Of a stretch of DNA of 64,000 nt, positions 35,477-43,480 are shown one piece after another. Each line of letters opens with the position of its first letter. The first letter of the stretch is position 1. The stretch comes from JBEVOS01 sp044226655. GTDB lineage: Bacteria > Pseudomonadota > Alphaproteobacteria > Caulobacterales > Aquidulcibacteraceae. The notes beneath the pieces are model-generated. The model saw nothing but the letters and a program-made list of their open reading frames with translations. It searched no databases and was not told where the DNA came from. Location of the stretch: the NCBI GenBank assembly GCA_044226655.1, contig JBGAGO010000002.1, positions 372,001 to 436,000 on the forward strand, written 5' to 3'. The position numbers and the translations under genes are program-made.

Positions 35477-37846
35477 TCAATAGCGCAGGTTCGCCGACAG
35501 CACGAAATTGCGCGCATCGCCGGGCGTGGCCCATCCGCTCGTCGCGTTGTTGCGGATGCGCGTGTAATAGGTCTCGTCGAACAGATTGTTGACGTTGAGC
35601 TGCAGCACGAAATGGTCCGTCACCTCGTAGGCGATCATCGCGCGATGCACCCAATAGGGCTCGGTGTAGTAGAGCGCGCTCGTCGAACTGGCGCGGTTGA
35701 ACGTGTATTCGCCCTGATAGGTCGCGCCATAGCCGATGGTGAAGCCGCCCGAGGTTTCGTAGGTCGTCCAGAAGCTGAACGAATTTTCCGGCGTCGTCGG
35801 CAACGGGTCGCCGGCCTGGAAATCGACCGTGCCGCCGCCGATGAGAAAATCGGAAATGCTCTGCTCGATCTCGCTGTCGAGATAGGTGTAATTGGCGAAG
35901 ATCGACCAATGATCGGTGATGAGGCCAGCCATGCCGAGCGCGACGCCATCGACGCGCGATGAACCGTCGAGCTGCTGTTCGGGCACGCTCGGGTCACCAG
36001 AGGCGACGCGGAAATTGGTGCGCTCATTGCGGAAGATCGCGCCGGTCAGCTGCAGGCGCCCGCCGAACGCATCCCATTTCGCGCCGAGCTCGTAGGTGAC
36101 GGCCTCTTCCGGATCGACGTTGCAGGTCGCCGCTGTGCAGGCCCCGCTCACCGTGGTCTGCGAGGGCGTTTCCGAATTGCCGTAGACGAAATAGAGGCTC
36201 GCGGAGTCGATGGGCTTGTAGACGAGGCCCAGGCGGTAGGAGACCAGCGTGTCTTCGTTCGAGAACCATGGGCTCCAGCCGTTGAGCGCGCCGCCGGGCG
36301 CGCCTGGTGAGGCGGCGCCAAGTTCGTTGCCGTTGACGGTCCCGCCCGGCAGATAGCCGTAGGCCGTGAAATAGCCGGTGCGGTTTTCGCCTTCATTGCG
36401 CTCGACGCGCACGCCGCCATTGATCTCCCAATGCGGCGACAGCTCGATCGTGTCGAACGCGTAGAGCGCGTAATTGTCGCGTTGGCCTTCCAAGGCGCCG
36501 GAGGCGGCCAGCCCGCTCGACAGCACGCCGCCGCCCTGCACGAAATTCACCGGGCCGGTCCAAACGCTGTTCGGATTGGACAGGACGAGCGTGGGCACGG
36601 CGGGCGTCGGCGTCGCGGCGAACGGATTGCGCAGCACGTTGCCGTTCGAGAGGCCGTAATCTTCGTGCATCAGCGACAGGCCCAGCACCACCGCGTGCGA
36701 AAGCGGGCCGGTGTCGAAGTCCAGGCGAAGGTCCGTCTGGCTGTAGAGGATGGTGTTGAGTGAATCGCGCACATTGCCGCGCGGGCCCGAGGGCGCGTAG
36801 GAATTGGTCGGCGCACAGGCAGCGCCCGAATAGGGATTGATGCCGCTGGCCAGACAGAACGTGCCCTGCACGGCCGAGGTCAGGCTGTATTGCGAGACCT
36901 CCTGATAGCGCAGCAGGCTGCGCAGCGAGGTTTTCTCATTGAAACGATGATCGAGCGTCGCGGTGAATTGATCAACCGTGATCTCCTGGGTGTCGATATT
37001 GCTGTAGCCAAAATAGTCTTCGGTCGAGACGCCCGGAAACGGTCCATTGTTGTAGGCGTTGAGCGCGTACGGCACGCCATATTGCGGCGTGTTTTCGTCC
37101 TCCTGATGGAGATAGGAGAAGGTCAGCTGCGTGCGCCCGCCGAGGCCGAACGTGATCGAAGGGAAGAGGCCGAAGCGGTGATAATCCTCGACATCGCGGC
37201 CGGGCGCGTCGTTGGAATGGATCATGGCGTTAAGGCGGAAGCCGATATCGCCGTCGATGACGCGGTTCACGTCCGCGGTGACGCGGCCATAGGCGTCGGA
37301 GCCCAAAGCGCCGGTGACGACGGAAGAATTGCGCATCGTCGGCGTCTTCGAGACGATGTTGATCGTGCCGCCGACCGAGCCTGAACCGGAATAGACCGAG
37401 TTGGCGCCGCTCATCAGCTCGATCTGCTCGATGTAGAACGGATCGGTGCGCGAATATTGCGCGCTGTCGCGCACGCCATCGACGGTGATGTCGCTGTTGG
37501 CGGAGAAGCCGCGCAGATTGATGCTGTCGCCATAGCCGCCGCCGCCTTCGCCGGCGCCGAACGTGATGCCGGGCAGCGTGGAGAGCACGTCGCGCAGATT
37601 GAGCAGGCTTTGCTGCTCGATCAGCTCATGATCGACGATGGTGATGGTCTGCGGCGTATCGAGCAGCGGCGCGGTGTATTTCGGCGAGGCTGGCGCGGCG
37701 ACTTGGCCTTCGACGGTCACGCCCGTCACGTCCGTCGCCTGTGCAAATTCCTGCGCGTTCGCGGCTCCCATCAGCGCAATGGATGACGCCCCCGCCAGCG
37801 CCGCCGCTTGCAGCGCCGATTTTGCAACCGACCGAATTCCCGCCAT
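35477..37846 (-). CDS. TonB-dependent siderophore receptor
   Basis: A 789-residue outer-membrane receptor. A signal peptide (about 1-32, ending AANAQ) is followed by a plug domain with LDTPQTITIVDHELIEQQ, INLRGFSANSDITVDGVRD and SGSVGGTINIVSKTP. The beta-barrel ends in ...VLSANLRY with the C-terminal aromatic expected for BAM insertion. The Fiu/FhuE-like plug points to catecholate or hydroxamate siderophores. The start at 37846 gives a proper signal peptide; an upstream ATG 22 codons earlier was rejected. It lies between PepSY and YbiX genes. Confidence 0.94.
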   Translation of the reverse strand: MAGIRSVAKSALQAAALAGASSIALMGAANAQEFAQATDVTGVTVEGQVAAPASPKYTAPLLDTPQTITIVDHELIEQQSLLNLRDVLSTLPGITFGAGEGGGGYGDSINLRGFSANSDITVDGVRDSAQYSRTDPFYIEQIELMSGANSVYSGSGSVGGTINIVSKTPTMRNSSVVTGALGSDAYGRVTADVNRVIDGDIGFRLNAMIHSNDAPGRDVEDYHRFGLFPSITFGLGGRTQLTFSYLHQEDENTPQYGVPYALNAYNNGPFPGVSTEDYFGYSNIDTQEITVDQFTATLDHRFNEKTSLRSLLRYQEVSQYSLTSAVQGTFCLASGINPYSGAACAPTNSYAPSGPRGNVRDSLNTILYSQTDLRLDFDTGPLSHAVVLGLSLMHEDYGLSNGNVLRNPFAATPTPAVPTLVLSNPNSVWTGPVNFVQGGGVLSSGLAASGALEGQRDNYALYAFDTIELSPHWEINGGVRVERNEGENRTGYFTAYGYLPGGTVNGNELGAASPGAPGGALNGWSPWFSNEDTLVSYRLGLVYKPIDSASLYFVYGNSETPSQTTVSGACTAATCNVDPEEAVTYELGAKWDAFGGRLQLTGAIFRNERTNFRVASGDPSVPEQQLDGSSRVDGVALGMAGLITDHWSIFANYTYLDSEIEQSISDFLIGGGTVDFQAGDPLPTTPENSFSFWTTYETSGGFTIGYGATYQGEYTFNRASSTSALYYTEPYWVHRAMIAYEVTDHFVLQLNVNNLFDETYYTRIRNNATSGWATPGDARNFVLSANLRY

Positions 37847-37870
37847 GACCGAGCAACCTTCTTTGCATTT

Positions 37871-37927
37871 GCAACTGATAGTCACTCGTAAAGAATTGGC
37901 ATGATCCTGCAAGTCATTCTTAACTGG
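37871..37927 (-). promoter_or_regulatory. Candidate Fur-box-like sequences before the receptor gene
   Basis: GCAACTGATAGTCACTCGT (37871-37889) resembles Fur-box sequences of the GATAATCATT kind, and GCAAGTCATTCTTAAC (37909-37924) is a second, weaker match. They lie 25-80 bases upstream of the receptor start on the minus strand, the second overlapping the end of the PepSY gene. Iron regulation is expected for this operon; the match was judged by eye. Confidence 0.3.
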
Positions 37928-39071
37928 AATGGGTTGCGGCGCCCCGTCGCACGGCGCGGCGGGCCGCCCGCCGGCGCAGCCACATGATGATCCCGGTCAC
38001 GGTGAGAACCAGCGGGATCGCCCCCCCGAGAAACACGATGACGCGCCAGAGGATGTTCTGATCCACCCCGTCATGGATGCGGCGCATGGTGAGCGCCAGA
38101 TCGTCGCCCGGCAGGCGTGCGCTCAGCGCGTCGCGCAGCACGCCGACCCCCGTCGCGTCATCGACGATCACCTGAATGGCCGGCCCGCCCGCCCGCAATT
38201 CCGCCCGCCAGACCGCGCCCGCGCCGTCGCGCCCGCGCGCGGGAAAGGTGATCCCGGTGAGCCTCGCGTGCGGCGCGGCGGCGCGCGCGGCCGCGACGGC
38301 CTCGTCGATGCCGAGATGCGGATGCGCCAAAGGCGGCCCGCCCCCGCCCGGCGGTCCCTGCTGCGGCGGCGCCGCGCTCATCGGAACCACGTGCTGCGCC
38401 AAGCTGCGCGCGGTTTGCGGGAACGAGATGTAGACGCCCGTCGCCGACAGGATCGCGAGCGGGATGGCGATCCAAAAGCCCAGCAGATGATGGAGATTGA
38501 AGGTGGTGCGCGGCCCGCGCCGCCAGCGCAAAGCGGCCAGCAGGTTCCCATTGCGCGGCCACCAGAGCCAAATCCCGGTGAGCGATGAGACCAACATCGC
38601 CCAGCCGATCCAGCCCACCACTTTGCGTCCGATGTCGGGGATCATTAGCGAGCCGTGGATTTGGTGCAGCACGCCAAAGGCGTCAGCGCGCGTATCAGCG
38701 ACTGAAAGCGCGCGCGCCGTCGGCGGATCGAGATAGACGCTGCGCGAAGCGGGGCGCTGGCCCGGCTGCGGCCGGCCCTTGGCCCGTCCCTGCGCGATGA
38801 CAGGATCATCGGCCGCGCGCGGAAAGCGCAGACCTGAAACGACGAAGCCCTCGCCCAGCGCGTCGCGCGCGGCGGCCACATAGGCCGAGGGCGCCAGCTG
38901 GGCCTCCCCGCTGATGGCGTAGCGCGCCGGGTGAACCAGGCGATCCAGCTCATCGTGAAAGGTCAGAACCGCGCCGCTGAAGCACAGCAGGATGATCGGG
39001 ATCGACAGGCCGGCCCCGATCCACAGGTGGACGTCGAGCCAGAACCGCCGCAGCCGCGCCATCACAGACAT
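37920..39071 (-). CDS. PepSY-associated membrane protein, iron-uptake type
   Basis: A 383-residue protein with four main hydrophobic helices (about 15-38, 150-170, 200-222 and 345-368) and extracytoplasmic PepSY parts. FWLDVHLWIGAGLSIPIILL and LHQIHGSLMIPDIGRKVVGW are typical. Such proteins (PiuB-like) accompany siderophore receptors and are thought to reduce or release ferric iron at the inner membrane. The start at 39071 has a GGGAAGAGGG ribosome site. It is the first gene of the iron operon. Confidence 0.9.
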   Translation of the reverse strand: MSVMARLRRFWLDVHLWIGAGLSIPIILLCFSGAVLTFHDELDRLVHPARYAISGEAQLAPSAYVAAARDALGEGFVVSGLRFPRAADDPVIAQGRAKGRPQPGQRPASRSVYLDPPTARALSVADTRADAFGVLHQIHGSLMIPDIGRKVVGWIGWAMLVSSLTGIWLWWPRNGNLLAALRWRRGPRTTFNLHHLLGFWIAIPLAILSATGVYISFPQTARSLAQHVVPMSAAPPQQGPPGGGGPPLAHPHLGIDEAVAAARAAAPHARLTGITFPARGRDGAGAVWRAELRAGGPAIQVIVDDATGVGVLRDALSARLPGDDLALTMRRIHDGVDQNILWRVIVFLGGAIPLVLTVTGIIMWLRRRAARRAVRRGAATHSS

Positions 39072-39166
39072 AAGCCCTCTTCCCTTCACCCGCGCCCGGA
39101 GGCGTGGTGCTAATGTCTCTGCGAGGCACTCGCAAGTTTACGTTGGGGCGGGACGTGGGGCCGCCG

Positions 39167-39247
39167 CCGCCGGCTTCCAGCCGGCAGACTCTGCGCACCA
39201 CCATTTTGAAAGCTCGGTCCGAACCCCTGCCGGCTGGAAGCCGGCGG
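39167..39247. repeat. REP-like inverted pair (family E)
   Basis: A perfect 21-base inverted repeat lies at 39167-39187 and 39227-39247. Each arm is itself nearly palindromic around GCCGGCT-TCC-AGCCGGC. The pair lies between two minus-strand genes, in a 185-base gap with no supported open frame; the rest of the gap probably holds the promoter of the iron operon. Confidence 0.75.
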
Positions 39248-39256
39248 TACGTGAAG

Positions 39257-40261
39257 TCAGGCCGGCGTCATCGCGAACAGGCCGGTATCGGCGACGATCT
39301 CGAATGAGCGGATGCGGGCGGCGGGATCGTAGATTTGGGCGGTGACGATGAGCTCATCGGCCTCAGTGCGGGCGATGAAATCGGCGAGCTTGGTCCGCAC
39401 GGTTTCGGGCCCACCGACGACGGCGCGGGCGAAGAAGCCATCGAGCAGCGCCTGATCCGCCTCCCCGACCTCAAGATGCGCCTTGGGCGGCGGCACGCGC
39501 GTCGGCTGGCCGCGGCGCAGATTGATCACGGCCTGCTGCAGCGAAGTGGAGAGGAAGGTCGCCTCGTCATCGGTCTCGGCCGCGACGACGGTGACGCCCA
39601 TCATCACATAGGGCTTGTCGAGCTTGTCCGAAGGACGGAATTGCGCGCGGTAGATCGCGATCGCCTCCATCATCTGCTGCGGCGCGAAATGCGAGGCGAA
39701 GGAGAACGGCAGGCCGAGCGCCGCCGCGAGCTGCGCGCCGAACGTGCTGGAGCCGAGAATCCAGATCGGCACTTTGCTGCCCGCGCCCGGCACGGCCACG
39801 ATGCGCTGGCGCGGCTCGGCCGGCTCGAGAAACGCCATCAGCTCCAGCACGTCCTGCGGGAAGCGATCGACATCGCCTTGCAGCGTGCGGCGCAGCGCGT
39901 AGGCCGTGCCCTGATCCGTTCCGGGCGCCCTGCCCAGGCCCAGATCGATGCGGCCCGGATAGAGCGCGTCGAGCGTGCCGAATTGTTCGGCGATCACCAG
40001 CGGGGCGTGGTTGGGCAGCATGATGCCGCCCGCCCCGATCCGGATCGTCTTCGTGCCCTGCCCGACATGCGCCAGCACGACGGCGGTGGCCGCGCTCGCC
40101 ACCCCCGGCATGTTGTGGTGCTCGGCCACCCAGAAGCGGCGAAAGCCCAAAGCCTCGGCCCGCTGGGCCAGCGCCAGCGTGTTCTGGAGCGCGGCGCGCG
40201 CATCTCCCCCTTCGAGAATAGGGGAGAGGTCGAGCACGGAGACAGGGATCATCCGCCCCAT
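39257..40261 (-). CDS. LLM class flavin-dependent oxidoreductase
   Basis: A 334-residue luciferase-like monooxygenase fold. ALGFRRFWVAEHHNMPGVAS, IRIGAGGIMLPNHAPLVIAE, LYPGRIDLGLGRAPGTDQGT and WILGSSTFGAQLAAALGLPF are the bacterial luciferase-like group A hallmarks. It should use reduced flavin and oxygen; the substrate is unknown. GGAG seven bases upstream supports the start at 40261; a second ATG three codons in is possible. Confidence 0.93.
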   Translation of the reverse strand: MGRMIPVSVLDLSPILEGGDARAALQNTLALAQRAEALGFRRFWVAEHHNMPGVASAATAVVLAHVGQGTKTIRIGAGGIMLPNHAPLVIAEQFGTLDALYPGRIDLGLGRAPGTDQGTAYALRRTLQGDVDRFPQDVLELMAFLEPAEPRQRIVAVPGAGSKVPIWILGSSTFGAQLAAALGLPFSFASHFAPQQMMEAIAIYRAQFRPSDKLDKPYVMMGVTVVAAETDDEATFLSTSLQQAVINLRRGQPTRVPPPKAHLEVGEADQALLDGFFARAVVGGPETVRTKLADFIARTEADELIVTAQIYDPAARIRSFEIVADTGLFAMTPA

Positions 40262-40350
40262 ATAGGCGCTCCGCCGCGAAAGGCAGCCCTGCGCGCCTTG
40301 GGCTCGTACGCGCGGCGAAGCGCGCTAGACTGGCCGGCGAGGAGCGCGGC

Positions 40351-40905
40351 ATGGCCCAGCAATTTCCATCGATCACCGACGATCATCGCGCCTTCATCGA
40401 GAAGCAGCGCATGTTCTTCACGGCCTCGGCGGCCGCGACCGGGCGCGTGAACCTCTCGCCCAAGGGGCTCGATGGGCTGCGCGTGCTCGGCCCCAATCAG
40501 GTCTGCTATCTCGATCTCACCGGCAGCGGCAACGAAACCGCAGCGCACAACAAGGCCGATGGCCGGCTTACGATCATGGTCTGCGCCTTCGAAGGCCCGC
40601 CGCTGATTCTGCGGCTCTATGGACGCAGCCGCATCCTGCTGCGCGGCGGGGCCGAATATGCGCGCCTGCTCGCAGAATCCTTCGGCGGCGCCGAACCGCC
40701 CGGCGCGCGCCAGATCGTCGTGCTCGACGTGGAGATTGTGCAGACCTCGTGCGGCTATGGCGTGCCCGCCTATGCCTATAAGGGCGAGCGCCCATCGCTG
40801 ATCAATTGGGCCAAGCAGAAAGGCGAAGCCGGGCTCGCCGCTTATCGCAAAGCCAAGAACATGGTCAGCATCGACGGCTTCGCCACCGGCCACGAAGAGA
40901 CCTAA
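40351..40905 (+). CDS. Pyridoxamine 5'-phosphate oxidase family protein
   Basis: A 184-residue flavin-binding split-barrel protein. QRMFFTASAAATGRVNLSPK and NQVCYLDLTGSGNETAAHNK are typical of the PNPOx-like group related to general stress FMN-binding proteins. Key residues for true PdxH are not apparent, so a B6 role is unlikely. It is divergent from the LLM oxidoreductase gene, and katG follows after about 130 bases. Confidence 0.86.
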   Translation: MAQQFPSITDDHRAFIEKQRMFFTASAAATGRVNLSPKGLDGLRVLGPNQVCYLDLTGSGNETAAHNKADGRLTIMVCAFEGPPLILRLYGRSRILLRGGAEYARLLAESFGGAEPPGARQIVVLDVEIVQTSCGYGVPAYAYKGERPSLINWAKQKGEAGLAAYRKAKNMVSIDGFATGHEET

Positions 40906-40954
40906 GCTTCGTGCGCGCGCCCTAGAGGCTCGCTCTATGGCGGCAATTCGTAAA

Positions 40955-40969
40955 ATCGATTGGCTCGAT
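40955..40969 (+). promoter_or_regulatory. ATCG-N7-CGAT palindrome upstream of katG
   Basis: ATCGATTGGCTCGAT lies 65 bases before the katG start. Its ATCG-N7-CGAT layout resembles one half of an OxyR site (ATAG-N7-CTAT). The second half-site at the right spacing is not clear, so this is only a candidate peroxide-response element. Confidence 0.2.
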
Positions 40970-41033
40970 GGCGGCCGGCTCGGTAGCTGGGCGGATCGAG
41001 ACGCCAACTCTCGTGCTCGATAGGAGAGGCCCC

Positions 41034-43187
41034 ATGGATACCGAAACGAAATGCCCGTTCGTGGGCGGAGGCAAAGGCCCGACCAACCGGCATTGGTGGC
41101 CTGACCAGCTCAATCTCAGTTCGCTCAATCAGCACACGCCGCAATCCGATCCGCTCGGCGCCTCGTTCAACTATGCGAAGGAATTCCAGAGCCTCGATCT
41201 CAACGCGGTGATCAAGGATTTGACCGCGCTGATGACGGACAGTCAGGAATGGTGGCCGGCGGATTTCGGCCATTACGGCCCGCTCTTCATCCGCCTCGCC
41301 TGGCACAGCGCCGGCACCTATCGCATCGCCGATGGCCGCGGCGGCGCCGGCGGCGGCCAGCAGCGTTTCGCGCCGCTCAATTCGTGGCCGGACAACGGCA
41401 ATCTGGACAAGGCGCGCCGTCTGCTTTGGCCGATCAAACAAAAATACGGCAACAAGATTTCCTGGGCCGATCTCTACGTGCTGGTCGGCAATGTCGCGCT
41501 GGAATCGATGGGCTTCAAAACCTTCGGCTTCGCCGGCGGGCGCCCCGATCAATGGGAGCCGGAGGAATTGTACTGGGGCCCGGAGGGCACCTGGCTCGGC
41601 GACGCCCGCTACAGCGGCGAACGCGAATTGCAGAACCCGCTCGGCGCGGTCCAGATGGGCCTTATCTACGTCAATCCGCAGGGCCCGAACGGCAATCCCG
41701 ATCCGATCGCAGCGGCGCGCGATATTCGCGACACCTTCGCCCGCATGGCCATGAACGATGAAGAGACCGTCGCGCTGATCGCGGGCGGCCACACCTTTGG
41801 CAAAACGCACGGCGCAGGGCTTGAGAGCTATGTCGGCGTCGAACCGGAAGGCGCGCTGATCGAAGCGCAAGGCTTCGGCTGGGCCAGCACCTATGGCAGC
41901 GGCAAGGCCGGCGATGCGATCACCTCCGGTCTTGAAGTGACGTGGACCACCACGCCGACCAAATGGAGCAACAATTTCTTCGACAATCTGTTCGGCTTCG
42001 AATGGGAGCTCACCAAGAGCCCGGCCGGCGCGCATCAATGGGTGGCGAAAGGCGCGCCCGACAATGTGCCGGACGCGCACGATCCGTCGAAGAAGAAAAA
42101 GCCGATGATGCTGACGACGGATCTCTCGCTACGCTTCGATCCGGCGTACGAGAAGATTTCGCGTCGCTTCCATCAGAACCCGGCGGAATTCGCCGACGCG
42201 TTCGCGCGCGCCTGGTTCAAACTCACGCACCGCGATATGGGCCCGATCCAGCGTTATCTCGGCCCGCTGGTGCCGAAGGAGGCGCTGATCTGGCAAGATC
42301 GCGTGCCCGTCGCCGATCATCCGCTGATCGGCGATGCGGACATCGCCGCGCTCAAGGCGAAAATCCTCGCTGCCGGACTCTCCAATGCGCAGCTTGTGAA
42401 GACGGCGTGGGCCTCGGCCTCGACGTTCCGCGGCTCGGACAAGCGCGGCGGCGCCAATGGCGCGCGCCTTCGCCTCGCGCCGCAGAAGGATTGGGCCGTC
42501 AACGAGCCTGCGCAATTGGCCGGCGTGCTGTCGAAGCTCGAAGCGATTCAGAAAGAGTTCAACGCATCGGGCAAGAAGGTCTCGCTGGCGGATTTGATTG
42601 TTCTCGCCGGCGGCGCGGCGGTCGAAGCGGCGGCGAAGAAGGCTGGCGTCGACGTCACCGTACCGTTCACGCCCGGCCGCACGGACGCGACGGAGGCGCA
42701 AACCGACGCCGCTTCGTTCGCGCCGCTCGAACCGACGGCGGACGGCTTCCGCAATCATCACACAGCGCGCCAACTCATGGCGCCGGAAGAAGCGCTGGTC
42801 GATCGCGCGCAATTGCTGAAGCTCTCGGCGCCGGAAATGACGGTGCTCGTGGGCGGCCTGCGTGTGCTCGGCGGCAATGTGGGCGGCGATAAGCGCGGCG
42901 TCTTCACCGACAAGCAGGACACGCTGAGCAACGATTTCTTCGTCAACCTGCTCGACATGGCGACGTCCTGGCATCCCACCGGCGACAATGTCTATGAGGG
43001 CCGCGACCGCAGAACCAACGCGGTGAAATGGACGGCTTCGCGCGTCGATCTGATCTTCGGTTCGCACGCCCAATTGCGCGCCCTCGCCGAGGTCTACGCC
43101 CAGAGCGATTCCAAGACCAAATTCGTCAAGGATTTCGTCGCGGCCTGGACCAAGGTGATGAACCTCGACCGCTACGACCTCGCGTAA
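41034..43187 (+). CDS. katG: Catalase-peroxidase
   Basis: A 717-residue bifunctional heme enzyme that removes hydrogen peroxide. The distal Arg87/Trp90/His91 (RLAWHSAGTYR) and proximal His253 (GGHTFGKTHG) are present. The Trp90-Tyr212-Met238 trio that forms the covalent adduct needed for catalase activity is complete. A second, degenerate C-terminal domain is also present (about 420-717), giving the full family length. Start at 41034 with TAGGAGAGG upstream. A strong terminator follows at 43225. Confidence 0.97.
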   Translation: MDTETKCPFVGGGKGPTNRHWWPDQLNLSSLNQHTPQSDPLGASFNYAKEFQSLDLNAVIKDLTALMTDSQEWWPADFGHYGPLFIRLAWHSAGTYRIADGRGGAGGGQQRFAPLNSWPDNGNLDKARRLLWPIKQKYGNKISWADLYVLVGNVALESMGFKTFGFAGGRPDQWEPEELYWGPEGTWLGDARYSGERELQNPLGAVQMGLIYVNPQGPNGNPDPIAAARDIRDTFARMAMNDEETVALIAGGHTFGKTHGAGLESYVGVEPEGALIEAQGFGWASTYGSGKAGDAITSGLEVTWTTTPTKWSNNFFDNLFGFEWELTKSPAGAHQWVAKGAPDNVPDAHDPSKKKKPMMLTTDLSLRFDPAYEKISRRFHQNPAEFADAFARAWFKLTHRDMGPIQRYLGPLVPKEALIWQDRVPVADHPLIGDADIAALKAKILAAGLSNAQLVKTAWASASTFRGSDKRGGANGARLRLAPQKDWAVNEPAQLAGVLSKLEAIQKEFNASGKKVSLADLIVLAGGAAVEAAAKKAGVDVTVPFTPGRTDATEAQTDAASFAPLEPTADGFRNHHTARQLMAPEEALVDRAQLLKLSAPEMTVLVGGLRVLGGNVGGDKRGVFTDKQDTLSNDFFVNLLDMATSWHPTGDNVYEGRDRRTNAVKWTASRVDLIFGSHAQLRALAEVYAQSDSKTKFVKDFVAAWTKVMNLDRYDLA

Positions 43188-43224
43188 GAACGGGCGGCCT
43201 GCCCCGCCCGACGATCAAATCTCA

Positions 43225-43260
43225 GGCGGCGTTTCGGCAACGAAACGCCGCCGTTTCTTT
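43225..43260 (+). terminator. Rho-independent terminator of katG
   Basis: GGCGGCGTTTCG (43225-43236) and CGAAACGCCGCC (43241-43252) form a perfect 12-base stem around GCAA, followed by GTTTCTTT. It lies 38 bases past the katG stop and before the opposite-strand tRNA-Ser gene. Confidence 0.88.
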
Positions 43261-43273
43261 GCCTGCCCGACAC

Positions 43274-43364
43274 TGGCGGAAACGGAGGGATTCGAACCCT
43301 CGGTACCCTGTTCGAGTACAACGCCTTAGCAAGGCGCCGCCTTCAGCCACTCGGCCACGTTTCC
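43274..43364 (-). tRNA. tRNA-Ser (anticodon GCU)
   Basis: On the minus strand, acceptor GGAAACG pairs with CGTTTCC, then G and an encoded CCA. The anticodon loop TTGCTAA gives GCT. A long variable arm (GTTGTACTCGAACAGGGTACC region) is typical of class II tRNA-Ser, and the T arm GAGGG-TTCGAAT-CCCTC is intact. Total 91 bases. Confidence 0.97.
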
Positions 43365-43480
43365 GGAGGGCGAGGCATTACCCTGCGCCGTTTCCCCCTT
43401 CAAGCGCGCGCCTCGCCCCTTGGCGGCACGGCTTTTGCGCGAGCCCCGCCGTGGATTTTAGCGAAAAGGGCGAAAACGCC

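Noticed and set aside
41034..43187. Suspected loss of the adduct methionine in KatG (EAQGFGW instead of EQMGLGW)
   Set aside because: The adduct methionine is the one in RMAMND (Met238), which is present; the other position varies in active catalase-peroxidases.
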